A stretch of DNA of 64,000 bases from Sclerodactyla briareus (lineage: Eukaryota; Echinodermata; Holothuroidea; Dendrochirotida; Sclerodactylidae), in NCBI GenBank assembly GCA_026419785.1, contig JAODTK010001333.1, positions 620,001 through 684,000 of the forward strand. Reading direction: 5' to 3'. Below the pieces are notes generated by a model. It made no database searches. It saw nothing but the letters and a program-made list of their open reading frames with translations, and was not told where the DNA came from. A program made the translations under genes and the position numbers. Below are positions 10,616-21,368 of this stretch, one piece after another. The number at the start of each line of letters is the position of its first letter. The stretch's first letter is position 1.

Positions 10616-11150
10616 CCGTGTACTGTAGGTAAGCTATGGGCCATTATCGTCCTGCAGATGAATCTGCAGTTCACTTTGTATGAAATAGAAAGAACGGTAT
10701 TCATTGTGTCGCCCCAATCATTATTGGAGAAGCTTTGTCACCCATAGGTTGCAGGTTTGCGTTCACGTTGTACTGAGATTTGTAGGCTACTTTATCCCGA
10801 TTGCTCATGATGAGTGGTAGGCAATTTGCTTACTGCCGTCTGTGTGAGAGAACCCCCTCGTTCACATTACAGCCATGCTACAGAGCCATTGCTTTATTTT
10901 GTGTTCTGATGGAGATTCGCAGCTGACCCTTGCTGGGCCTGTATAGATTTGATCCTCTGTCCTGCAAGTAACAAAAACTCCATGGTGCTGCAAGGCTAAA
11001 TATTTTCCACCTCCCTTACAATGCCAGGGGTTAGCCTAAAGAGTTTTGAAAAGATGGCTCTAACATTCACATGATATGTAACAAAGATCACCTGAGTTAG
11101 GGATAATCATACTGTGCAAGCTCATAACTTTTTCCTCACACCCTTGACAG

Positions 11151-11285
11151 GTCCTGGATGGCCGAACTGGGACGTTTATATCCCTGGACACACTGATGAC
11201 GACAATGGAACACAATGATCAGGTGGACATCTTTGGCCTTGTGAGGAGGATGCATCTCAATAGGTGTGCTATGGTCCAGAGTGTG
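11151..11285 (+). CDS. protein tyrosine phosphatase, P-loop exon (internal exon)
   Basis: An exon of 135 bases, 45 codons, between a GACAG acceptor and a GTGAGT donor. It reads VLDGRTGTFISLDTLM, then DQVDIFGLVRRMHLN and AMVQSV. It carries the second half of the phosphatase signature: the arginine of GRTGTF binds phosphate, and counting back gives C-x5-R with the cysteine of the previous exon. The usual loop is CSAGVGRTG; here the residues before GR are VLD, which is unusual and recalls degenerate second domains or IA-2-type pseudophosphatases. The previous exon ends with two extra bases (phase 2) while this exon reads in phase 0, so one base is missing at the junction in this assembly. Q-loop sequence follows in MVQSV plus the next exon. 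Confidence 0.85.
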
Positions 11286-12609
11286 GTGAGTGGTAACCTA
11301 ATTCACTTTGTGTGACACACGTACCTCCATGACACAAGGGAGGGTTCTGTCAAATAATTGTCTCTAGGTAAGACCAACATTCATGTCGAATGATGGACAG
11401 TTGCTCTATGGTTAACCTACAGAGCCTTCCCATGTAATTGACAAACATTTGAATGATTTTTTTTACTCGCCATTTGTCAATGTTGACTGCCACATACTGA
11501 GGCAAGCTGTACACATGTATATAGCGGTGAAGGACTGCAATAGCGTTTGATGCCCCACCCCTTGGTGTAATTTTGATGCACCAAAATTGGACTCACTCCT
11601 GCCTCATATGTAGCAATAGACAATAGTCAGGACAAACTCTCCTGGGGTCAGAGAGTGCATCGTGTGATTGATATAGTGAATTATAGTGCAGGTGGGTTGG
11701 CCACCGAGGATCAAGGGAATGAGAGTTTGACCATTTATGGCATTGAGGGTCAGTTGCCACAGCGCTAGGAGACAAGACATGTATCCTAGCTTAGGGCGAG
11801 CGAGCTAAGGCAGCTCCTCAACTCGCCTGAAGCTGGCCTAACAATAGAGGTGTGGAGCTTGCGGCCATGTTCACGGTCTCTGTATGACTAAGTTGGCAGA
11901 CATTAGTCAAACCTCGGCTGGCAAAGGTCTGAACGAGTATTTTTTTCGGGGGGATTCCACAGGGCTTGCATAGTTTTGCAGTGGCGAATATATTGATGGG
12001 CATGCGCAGTTGGGAACTGCAGAATACCTGAAAGTAGTATCTTTTTGCCATGAGTGATCCAAGTTTCTTTAATAATTCTTGGAGGGCAACTTCTGTTTTG
12101 AGCTTCCCCAGAGAGAGTGCATAAATCAACACGGTCACTGTTACCGAAAGCTTACGGTAGTTCGTGCAATGGACGGTAGGTGTAGGCTTTCTTGAGTGGT
12201 CGCGAAACTTTGCGAGTGATGACAGCAAGCAGTTACTGCAAGCATTGTGGCCTTGTATCAATGAAGTGTAAGGGATTCTCCAGCCATTTACCACCCATCT
12301 TGATTTCCTGATGTATGCACATCAGCACAAAGTGAAGGAACATCTTTCCATAGCAGTTCCTAAGTGAGCTGTTGCTGAGATGTCATTTGAAGACCTGTTA
12401 ACGCTAAGCCCTATTCAGTTGTGAAATAGCTGAAAACCTAAAATATAGCACATTCTCAGCACTCCTGATTTGGTTATTGTATGCTATTGAAAAACCTGAT
12501 AACAAGACAAACATCGCGCAAGATGAGTTGTTCACTTTGCATTTGAAACCGGACAACTGGAAAACAAAACAAAAAAATGTTCACTCCTTTGCAAATTGCA
12601 TTCCTACAG
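11286..12609 (+). other. phosphatase intron
   Basis: Intron between the P-loop exon and the terminal exon, with GTGAGT donor and TTCCTACAG acceptor. I see no repeat or RNA gene that I can name. A 158-codon open frame lies on the opposite strand at 11818-12294 but matches nothing I know. Confidence 0.65.
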
Positions 12610-12742
12610 GCCCAGTACATATTCATCCACAAGTGCATCAAACGATCTGGGAAGTTCCAACGAAGGGATCTACGAAAAACCGAGTGACCCGATGCCCGAG
12701 GAGCACATATACCACAATGAAGCATTGAAATTGAGGCATTGA
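12610..12742 (+). CDS. protein tyrosine phosphatase, terminal exon with C-terminal tail
   Basis: It opens after TTCCTACAG with AQYIFIHKCIK, which completes the Q-loop and last helix of the PTP fold (the family usually reads MVQ..EQY.F.H). A one-base surplus near 12643 shifts the frame, after which DLGSSNEGIYEKPSDP, then PEEHIYHNEALKLRH and a TGA at 12740-12742 follow. The tail is short and holds two tyrosines in good signalling contexts. IYHN is a Y-x-N motif of the kind bound by Grb2-type SH2 domains, nine residues from the end, much as receptor PTP alpha carries a C-terminal YxN site. The binding role is inference. This is the 3' end of the coding region; I did not find a clear AATAAA nearby. 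Confidence 0.8.
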
Positions 12743-13130
12743 ATATGAGATTGCGCGAGTGCTTTGTGATGCATAGCAGGATCAAGCTTCCCCTGATCAC
12801 CACTGAAGGCCAACTCAGAGGAGTAGGAGATCGCAGATGCCGTTATGAAGCTTCTTTACGTTCTTGAAATTGTTCATAATCACAACTTCACCTTTCGATC
12901 ATTGGTGATCGATCTCTTAAACCGTGTGGTTGTAGTGGTGATGCGGAGTCCAATGATCCTAATATATCGACTTCTCATGTCAAATGAATTCATGTGATGA
13001 ATCTTGCAAATCAATGTTTCATAGTGAATTCTGTGGGTAGCCTATCGGTGCGGAATGAGAACTATTTTATGCAATTCAGCAGCATTTCATTCAGTACTAA
13101 ATTGGGAGTTATAACATCTCCTATCTCTCA
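12743..13130. other. no gene recognised; phosphatase 3' flank
   Basis: Presumably 3' UTR and intergenic sequence after the phosphatase stop codon. No canonical polyadenylation signal was picked out by eye. Confidence 0.35.
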
Positions 13131-15010
13131 TTTTTTATTCCTTGACGAAGTCAAAGGAATCTCATGCGTAATGGACAGTGGTGTGTGTGTGGTGTGTGTG
13201 GGTGGGTGTGTGTGTTTGTGTGACGCCTAGCTTTGTTAACACGATACTCAACCCCGCTTGGCTGGATCAATGTTCATATTTTTAAATATGGGGGGGGGGG
13301 ACCCCATAATAGTACATGATCTCTATTGTTTTGGGGTCAGGTCGAAGGTCATCTGAGGTCAAGAGAGGTCACAGTTTCAAAATCTTGTTAACACGATAAG
13401 TCCAGAATGCCTGGTCCGATCGGTTTGAAATTCCGTGTGCAGCTTTCTTATGAGGAGTACAAGAGCCCTATTGTTTTTGTTGTAAATCGGGGGTCAGATT
13501 TGGGGAATAAGTGGGATTGGTGAAAATGATAATTTGTTGCCAAGTTTAGTTCGTTAACACTATAACTCAACCCCAGCTAGTTAGATAATAAAGTTATACT
13601 TGGTATATGGGTTCCCCATGAGTACATGATCCCTATTGTTTTTTAGGTCAGGTCAACTCAAAGGTCATCTGAGGTCAAGAGAGGTCAAAGTCTGAAAAAT
13701 CTTGTTAACACGATAAGTCCAGAATGCCTGGTTCGATCCAGGTTTAAACTGGGTACTGCAGCTTCCTCCTTCCTATGAGGAGTAAGAAACCAATATTGTG
13801 TGTTTCAGTGAAAATCGGGGGTTAGATTCGGGAAAAAAAATTGAGAAATTGGGAAAATAGATAATTTGGCCAATTTTAGTAGCATCGTTAACCACAAAAC
13901 TCGAACCCACTTAGATGGATAAAGTTCATATTTGGTATATGGGTTCCCCATGAGTACATGATCCCTATTGTTTTGGGGTCAGGTCAACTCAAAGGTCATC
14001 TGAGGTCAAGAGAGGTCAAAGTCTGAAAAATCTTGTTAACACGATAAGTCCAGAATGCCTGGTCCGATCAGGTTGAAACTTGGTGGGTAGCTTTCATATA
14101 GGGAGGACGGGAACCCTATTTTTTTTTGGTTTAATTCGGGTAAATCGGGTAAGCAAAATTGAAATTATGAATAGTCGATATTTTGGCACCATTTGGCTTG
14201 TAAACATGATATCTCAACTTCACTGGATTGATGAGGTCCATACACTACCCTATTGTTTTAGGTCAGGTCAACTCAAAGGTCATCTGAGGTCAAGAGAGGT
14301 CAAAGTCTGAAAAATCTTGTTAACACGATAAGTCCAGAATGCCTGGTCCGATCAGGTTGAAACTCGGAATGCACTTTTCTCATGAGGAGTACAGAAACCC
14401 TATGTTCATGGTGTAATTCGGGAGTCAGTTTCAGGGGGAGGAAATTGTGAAATTGTGAAAAATTGATAATTTTTAGCTCGTTGTTAACACGATAACTAGA
14501 CCCCACTTGGATGGTTGATTGAAGTTGCATACGTGGTATGTGGTTCCCCTTGATGAGTACATGAACCCTATTGTTTTGCAGTCAGGGCAGAGGTAGTTGA
14601 GGGCACCAGAGGTCAAAGTGTGAAAAACCTTCTAAACAGAATAGTCGGTACTTCTGATCAGGTTGAAACTTGGTGGGTAGCTTTCATATAGGGAGGACGG
14701 GAACCCTATTTTTTTTTGGTTTAATTCGGGTAAATCGGGTAAGCAAAATTGAAATTAGAATAGCGCTATGTGCCCCTTTGGGTGTAACATGAATCTCAAC
14801 TTCACTGGATTGATGAGGTCCATACACTACCCTATTGTTTTAGGGTCAGGTCAGAGGTCATGTGAGGTCACCATAGGTCAAAGTCTGAAATCTCGAAAAT
14901 TCCGTGTGGAGCTTCGCTATCAAGGTTCGTAGGAACCCTATTGGCTGGTAGGGATAAATGGGGAATTCGTCAGATGTTTTGTTGCCCATATGAGGTTGCA
15001 ATTTAATGAT
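13131..15010 (+). mobile_element. terminal-hairpin element with ~320-bp tandem cores, copy 1
   Basis: It starts with a T-run and a hairpin at 13137-13160 whose core is CCTTGACGAAGTCAAAGG, followed by a GTGTGT-rich stretch. About five ~320-bp units follow (marked by TTGTTAACACGATAAGTCC at about 13384, 13701, 14032 and 14315, with a decayed one near 14630). Each unit has GAGTACATGATCCCTATTG, GGTTGAAACTTGGTGGGTAG and an array of AGGTCA half-sites. The right end contains GTCAGATGTTTTGTTGCCCA. The same structure is repeated at 56115-57020. No ORF belongs to it. Confidence 0.75.
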
Positions 15011-15107
15011 GAATCTCTCAGAGTCATCAACTCTGGTATCATAATTCCGTTTGAATAGTTTACTCTATATTGAGTGCATGTATTGGATGTAACTATTCAC
15101 ATTTAAA

Positions 15108-15579
15108 ATGGTTTTCTTGAAACTGATGTTTATACCAAACCCACTGATAGCCATCTTTACCTACCCCATAGTAGTTCCCACCCCACTCACACGCGGATGC
15201 AAGCCCGTATGGGGGCCGTACGATGGCGCCGTATCTGCCTCTGATGAAAACTATACGTGCCGCTGTGTCGAATACAAGCAGTACCTTGTCAACCCAAAGT
15301 ATAGCCCCAAAGTCGTTGACAGGCAATTCACCGTACCACCGCTTAACACGACGGACCTCCTGAAATCCAAGCCTAAAGGTACCCGTAAGCTGTATCCACT
15401 CGTGCTTGACTTCAACCCCATGCTTCCCAACATCTCTGAAGTACTCAGGAAACACATCCACTTGCTCTCCTACTCTCCCCACTTGAAGAAATCTTTCCCA
15501 CAGGTCGATGTATGTGCTTCTAGACGCCCAAGAATCTAAAAGAACTACTAGTGCCCTGAAATTAAAAGTGAAAATGAAA
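15108..15579 (+). pseudogene. Penelope-like element reverse transcriptase, C-terminal fragment
   Basis: The + frame reads VDRQFTVPPLNTTDLLKSKP, then YPLVLDFNPMLPNISEVLRK, HLLSYSPHLKKSFP and RRPRI, where a one-base loss gives a premature stop. In the next frame the sequence continues as LKELLVP. The order (QF..L..DLL, PLVLDFNP.LP, LRKH, HLL..SP.LK..FP, then a RRP+NLK-LL end) is what I know from the end of the reverse transcriptase region of Penelope-like elements. Catalytic RT motifs and a GIY-YIG nuclease are not visible, so this is a fragment. The longer open frame on the minus strand (15093-15680) is the antisense shadow. Confidence 0.6.
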
Positions 15580-16020
15580 TTAAAACATGTAGATGAACAG
15601 ACATCATATATATTTTCATCCTCGATACCAAAATAACTTGACAGTTTGTGAGTTGGGTGACAAGTGTTATATGTATGCAAGCTACTTTGAAGACATTAAT
15701 TTTGTATAAAAGTTCATTCAAGTAGAGTATGTATGTTTTAGGAATTGAGAACTCATTATAGATCATCGCTGCATGGAGGGGAAGTGTGATGGAATTATGC
15801 TTTCAGACATTTCCCCAGTGATCCTCTTAGGGCTCTGACAGTTGTACAAGTGGATGGATATTGCTTTAGGCACAAAGGTAGCATTATTCCCTGCGTTGAT
15901 TCAGGGAACTAGCTGTGCGAGTGACTGGGGGTGGGGTCTAAAAAGGTGTCCCTCATCTGCTTTAGGAATGATTTGCTTCTAAGGTGCTTAGATGTGAATT
16001 GTGATACTTACAAGTTATAA
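15580..16020. other. no gene recognised
   Basis: AT-rich spacer between the retroelement fragment and a Helentron-like copy. Nothing identifiable. Confidence 0.35.
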
Positions 16021-16342
16021 CTAGACATCGCTTGGCGGGTAAACTGCCAACGTGTATATCCCCACTTTCGATCAATCAGAGTGACATTTTCGGCTTGTTT
16101 TTGTTTTTGTTTTGTTTTTTCGTCTTCAGTTCCAAGATTCGTCTTCAAATCCAAGATGGCTACCGCCAGAGTGGTGCAGTGATGCCCACATTCGAAGGAA
16201 AGGGCAGACATGTGTGCAAAGTTTGCTGTCAATCGGACATTGTGTTAGAGATTATTGCGTTAACACGAAAAGTTCCCGGTGACGGGGACGGCGGCGGAGA
16301 CGACGCTGCCAAAACCATACTATATCAGAAGTGGGGATATAA
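16021..16342 (-). mobile_element. Helentron-like element, short copy B
   Basis: On the + strand it runs from CTAGACATCG, through the hairpin GGCGGGTAAACTGCC and CGTGTATATCCCCAC, to GTGGGGATATAAT at its right end. It is therefore a minus-oriented element with the CTAG 3' end on the left. The core has been lost, leaving 322 bases, and the GC-rich GACGGCGGCGGAGACGACG tract near the 5' end is retained. Confidence 0.7.
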
Positions 16343-16438
16343 TAATGATATTCAGCATTTATAATGGTCCGTCTATCTAGGCGAAATTATCCGAGGCACG
16401 AGAACAAAGAAATTAGGACTGATGAACGAATAAAACAA

Positions 16439-17391
16439 CTAGACATGTGAAGGCGGGTGAACCGCCCACGTGTATTCCCCGCTTTTGAGCAATCATTGGG
16501 AAGAGTATCCTAAGTATCTGAAGACCTCCATTTTGGTCAGACACTACGATAGCCTTCATCCACCGAGTTTTTTTAATCAAAGGAAGTTACAAAAAAAGTC
16601 ACGTAAATTAAGCAAATTGACCACGATAACCTTGAAAAAGACCTTCACTTTGTCGGAACAAGTGTAAGTCCCCCATGACCAAGGTCGTTCAATCTACAAT
16701 GTTTGGAAAATGCATAAATGATGCAAAGTTGACCTCCGATGACTTGAACTGACCTCCACATTTTTCGAGATCAACTATAGTCCCACCCACCGCGTTTCAT
16801 TCAAATCCAAAACTTGAAATTTCACGTAAATTATATCAAATTTGTTGGTTTTTCTGTGAAAAATACAGCTTATCTGATTTACATGAAACTTGGAGAATGG
16901 GGACAAAAGTTGGTCCGAAAAACCTGACGGCAATTTCAAGGTCACCAGAGGTCAAATTTGTGTTTTATTCGAGATTTTCCTAACTCTGTCGGATTTGAAC
17001 GGAACTTGAAGAATGTGAAGAATGTCGACAAAAGTTGGTCCGAAAAACCTGACGGCAATTTCAAGGTCACCAGAGGTCAAATTTGTGTTTTATTCGAGAT
17101 TTTCCTACTCTGTCGGATTTGAACGAAACTGAAGAATGTGAAGAATGTCGACAAAAGTTGGTCCGAAAAACCTGACGGCAATTTCAAGGTCACCAGAGGT
17201 CAAATTTGTGTTTTATTCGAGATTTTCCTACTCTGTCGGATTTGAACGGAACTTGAAGAATGTGAAGAATGTCGAAGTTACCAGAGGTCAAATGGACATA
17301 AACTTCAATGTGTTTCTCCAAACGAAGTCAACAAATGCAATTTTTACGGGGATTTAAACGTCGGCAGTTTACCCGGCTGCACCAGGTCTAG
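16439..17391. mobile_element. Helentron-like tail-to-tail composite, copy C
   Basis: The left end is CTAGACATGTG followed by hairpin GGCGGGTGAACCGCC (a 3' end facing left). The right end is GGGGATTTAAACG, hairpin-like GGCAGTTTACCCGGCTGC, ACCAGGTCTAG and T (a 3' end facing right). Core sequence switches orientation near 16850: to its left are AAATCCAAAACTTGAAATTT-type words, to its right their complements. The right half holds three tandem ~125-bp units marked by GTCCGAAAAACCTGACGGC (about 16912, 17039, 17161). Confidence 0.65.
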
Positions 17392-18324
17392 TTTAGCCAG
17401 TTGACGAGCTCTAGGTGACCGCCAAACCCAACCTTCCAGGAGTGTGTTTCACCAGCCAGTTAAGGCACAAACCATTACCTCCCCCCTTCCCCTCCTCAGA
17501 TGAGAACGCTTGTATTCAAGGTCTTTGGGGTACAAAAGCATGATTTCTATAAAATAGGAAATATCTGTCACTGACCCTGAATTACCCAGAATATTGGACA
17601 GTGTCTTTGTAAGTTGCAATTTCACCTATGAGGATCACTATTAACTGTGATAAGAAACGATTGCCTTTTATACAGAGTTTAGGTATTGTGAATCTTGCTG
17701 TCCTCCAAGTAATGGTACGGATATTTTGATCTGATACGGACATTGTAGTCAAATAGAAAATATTCTTTTGGCAGACTATAGATTTTTATTGAGACTATTA
17801 GAATCTAATTGCTAAATTATCTCATCATCTCGATTGCAGAAAATTCAGTAATCCCACATGGTATATAATATTTTGTTGACTAGGTCATATTTTGTGTGTT
17901 TTGAGTTTGCTCAGAGCTATAATGTCTTTCAATTTTGTTTGCTCAGGTCGAGATTTCTTGATGGATGCTGTGTTCATCGCATCTGTTATCAATAGGTGCC
18001 TATATGTCTTTCTTGCTGGAGAAGATGAGCCCCTGCTAATCCTTTCTCCTTTTTTGAAGGAACAACTAAATGGTTAGATATTTTGGTCTACTCAGACCAG
18101 TATGTTTTATTACCTACTATCCTCACAGCTATCGTTAAGCTAAAAATAGGTGCCGCTGAGAACAGGAACTCGCCCTTCGCAAACATGAATTGATGACGGC
18201 ACCTGAGCCCTCTAGCTGAATAGGTGTTTAACGATTGCACAGGTACAAACTGAACAAATCAGACTGCTAGCTAGTACTACAGTCTGCTGGGAATTATGAC
18301 TATCGCATTACTACTCCAAACCCA
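17392..18324. other. no gene recognised
   Basis: AT-leaning sequence. A short open stretch after a TTTGCTCAG acceptor-like site at ~17946 is too weak to call. Confidence 0.35.
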
Positions 18325-18610
18325 TCTTTCAGAGCGGTGAAGGTGGCAGGAACGGTAGGGTGCCCGCCTACAATGCCAAAGGTCCCTGGTCCAAACCCAG
18401 GGCGGTACAGACAGACACAACTTTAAACCCCGCTCCGTTCTCGGTAGGAAATGGCGCACGAGTGAGCTACACCTCTCGTCGTGGATGGGGACGTAAATGG
18501 CGATCCCACGAGCAGGAATTCTCACCCCCTGCTCGTACTCAGGGCCACTGTTCGAAAAGGGCAGGCGAGATTCGCCGGGTGTCTCCCACACCCAAAACTG
18601 GAGCCTCTAC
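18325..18610 (+). mobile_element. tRNA-derived SINE-like element
   Basis: Near 18340-18395 there is a box A-like GGCAGGAACGGTAGGGTGC and a box B-like GGTCCCTGGTCCAAACCC, followed by a body with GGATGGGGACGTAAATGGCG, a word also typical of marine-invertebrate SINEs. The 3' end is not clear. Confidence 0.5.
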
Positions 18611-19929
18611 AATTTCCTACTAAGGACTTCCTTAGTCAGCTGGAAGCATAACACGAGGCGTATGAGTAAAGTACCAATCTTCACAAGCCAAGTGTCGTTG
18701 GTGGTGCTTAAAGAAAGGGTTACCGAGTAATAGATGATAACCTCTCCCCTGCCCCCACCCTCCATTCTCTAGTGTTAACTCACTTTGTAGCTGTCCCCAA
18801 TGGATAATCAACTGTACGTAGTACCAAGGAGCTTCAGAAGAACGGCAACTAAATACCAATTTTTTGTAAATTATAAATCGATGTTAGGATTGTCGGAGGA
18901 GGGCCGTACAATAACCAGAAAACAATGTACATATTCCAGCGAGACAACAAGTAATTAATATGTATATATCTTGTGATAGTGATTTTGTTTTACTTCTTTG
19001 AAGTTCATATCTGCTCAGAATGCGAAAAAAATAGTTATATCTGTATAGTCTTTCTGGCCATAATTATTTTATCACATTGAAATATTGATACTGATTCGTA
19101 ATGATATGACTCTGTTTGTTTTGACACACATTATTTTCATGGACAGGAAAAGTATGTTGATGTGCGGAGCTTTGATATTTGTCTTATGTGTCCAATTTCC
19201 TTCAGCCTTTGAGTTGTCCATTTATAATTTTCGAAAATTTGCATTTTGAGGGATTGATCCATTCCATTTGTATGCGCCCTCTCATACATAGGAGCCTCAA
19301 AAGGATTTTTTATTTGCAACTAGAATACCTTAATAGATGTGTTGAATGAATGTAATGATGTTTGCAATTTGAATGATATGGAGTATTGTAATAATTTTTA
19401 ATTGGGCTTTTAGGTACCTGTCCTCAATTAGATGTTGTATTGTTGGATGGTAGTATAAACAACCGGGATTTGAATCGTGAAGAAGAAATACCACTGCAAA
19501 GTTGACAATAGTCTCAAGCTAAGTGATTTCCATGGATCTGCAATGTGACGTAGCTCCGATGAATTGATGATTGTGCCTAGTTTTGGAAACAATTTTCATC
19601 TCTGCAAAGTTGAGCAAAGACTGAGGCAATAGTACAACATAGAACTAAATTTTATTCTTGCAAGTGGTTAGTCCAGTATTGTCAAAGTGTAGGTTGAGGT
19701 TGCAGGTTTTTTTTATCATCATCTAAAAAATTGCACGCATAGCGTTCAGATTGCAGAAAGGGCTCAAAATAAGCAGGGGACTTTCAAGATGATTTAGCCT
19801 ACAGTACATACATCTATTCCATACATTGACTTTGTCCATGTCCACCTGTAGTTACCATTGTTACCATCGTGCTGGGAGTAATGCGTAAGAATGGCCTATT
19901 TTCACAAGGATAACCGAAAGAGATCAGCC
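18611..19929. other. no gene recognised
   Basis: AT-rich sequence with no recognised repeat or exon. Confidence 0.35.
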
Positions 19930-19964
19930 TCTGCCGCACTCACGTGGTGTCACATCTGCCAATC

Positions 19965-20775
19965 TAATACCTGTAAGGACTTCTTCGTTTCCTGTGTCAC
20001 GTGATGTAAAACAACATACGAGGGCCAAGTCTAGCAACATGGAAACGCGCGTCGAAGAAGGCCATTTCATCAGTGACTTGATAATTGACGAGAAGCTCGA
20101 TCTGCTTGCTATGACAGAGTCCTGGCTAAACGGCGACTCACGAGACGACCGTACGCTGGTGGATCTTAAGAACTGTTTGGCCACACGTCAATGTCCACCA
20201 CAAACCTCGCTGTGACCAGAGGGGGGTGGTGTGTGCCTCCTAGTCACAAATTGAACGGTGACGAGCATGACAACCACAATTTCACTCCTTTGACTACAAG
20301 GACAATACGGTATCTACTGGACCATCGTCACTCAGGTATAATCACCATATAACCGTCATCCACCTCGAAGAAGAACAACCTAACTGGAATATTTCTCGAG
20401 GAGTTTTCGACCCTGCTAGAGTCTGTCGAAATTTACCCCGGTCGAGTGGTGCTTACCGGAGATTTAACCTTATATTGAGGATCCCCTCGAGCTTGATGCA
20501 TTCATTTGGAGCTTTTGCAGTCCGCCGGGACTCAACAGCATGTTCAGAGTCCCACCCACCGGCTGGGCCATACTTGGCTTGATTATATCGAGGGGCGAGT
20601 CCTCACCTGTCTCAAACGTGTGCCTCCTCCGTGGGATGCCATCAGATTCATATGGCGGTCAAGTGTTCACTGGATATGTGCCACGCCTTCCCTGTTAGAG
20701 TTAAATTCACGTACACGCAAGATTCGCGACATTGATACTGCCAGGTTTCAGCAGGACTTAGAAGGGGGTTAAACT
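19965..20775 (+). pseudogene. LINE endonuclease (APE type) remnant
   Basis: Recognisable pieces in shifting frames are DLIIDEKLDLLAMTESWLNG, GGGVCLLVTN, a VVLTGDLTL stretch (family GDFN motif, decayed), SPTHRLGHT and RDIDTARFQQDLE. TESWL and GDFN are the usual landmarks of the apurinic-type endonuclease of non-LTR elements, which nicks target DNA to prime reverse transcription. Frameshifts and substitutions in the GDFN region show it is dead. Confidence 0.8.
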
Positions 20776-21368
20776 TGTCTGCTTATCCGACGTCGCAACT
20801 TGCTCATCGCTATGAAACCGAGCTGTGCAAACTACTCGACATCCACGCGACATCATACATGCCCCGTGGTACTCTGACAAACTGAGGCAAGTCAAGCAGC
20901 AGAGACGACGTCTAAGCGGATGATGATGAAATCTGGACTGACGATCGCAAACAGCTGTACTATGATCACTGTAAGCTCTATCGTGAACCGCGGGACGAGT
21001 TCCAAAACGAATATATCGGAACCAACTTGTGAGGTGTGTATGATCAGCAATGTGCAGGCTCGTGATCGGATGTGCAATTCAGCCATGTCAAGTTCTGCCT
21101 GAGTGTGAGCTTTTGGCAAATGACTTCGCTACATTCTTCCACACCAAGATTCAAGATCTTCGAGAGAAACTGGACAACAAGTGCATGTCAAAGTTTTACA
21201 GTGAACGTTGCTGACACATGTGGAAGCAGCTTCGACTCCTTCGAGAAAGTCGATATTGACAACCAATGTCGTAATGTGCCATGGATCCGATACCCATGAT
21301 TCTCCTCATATCCTGTGTGGACTCTCTGCTTCCTCACGTCGCAAACATAATAATCACTCTCTATCTCC

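Larger units (their letters stand above)
9303..11150 (+). other. phosphatase intron (SINE-rich)
   Basis: Intron between the WPD-loop exon and the P-loop exon, with GTAAAG donor and CACCCTTGACAG acceptor. It contains a minus-strand SINE (9868-10227) and a plus-strand SINE (10311-10615), plus an unusual cluster of CTGCAG words. 10616-11150 holds nothing else recognisable. Confidence 0.7.

Noticed and set aside
11818-12294. 158-codon minus-strand open frame inside the phosphatase intron
   Set aside because: It has no known domain, splice sites or repeat identity; probably chance, though not excluded.
15093-15680. 195-codon minus-strand open frame
   Set aside because: It is the antisense of the Penelope-like RT fragment, which is recognisable on the + strand.
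16032-16364. 110-codon open frame as a gene
   Set aside because: It lies within a Helentron-like repeat copy and reads through its GC-rich block.
17947-18077. Exon after a TTTGCTCAG acceptor
   Set aside because: The open stretch is short, hydrophobic and without a good donor or known similarity.
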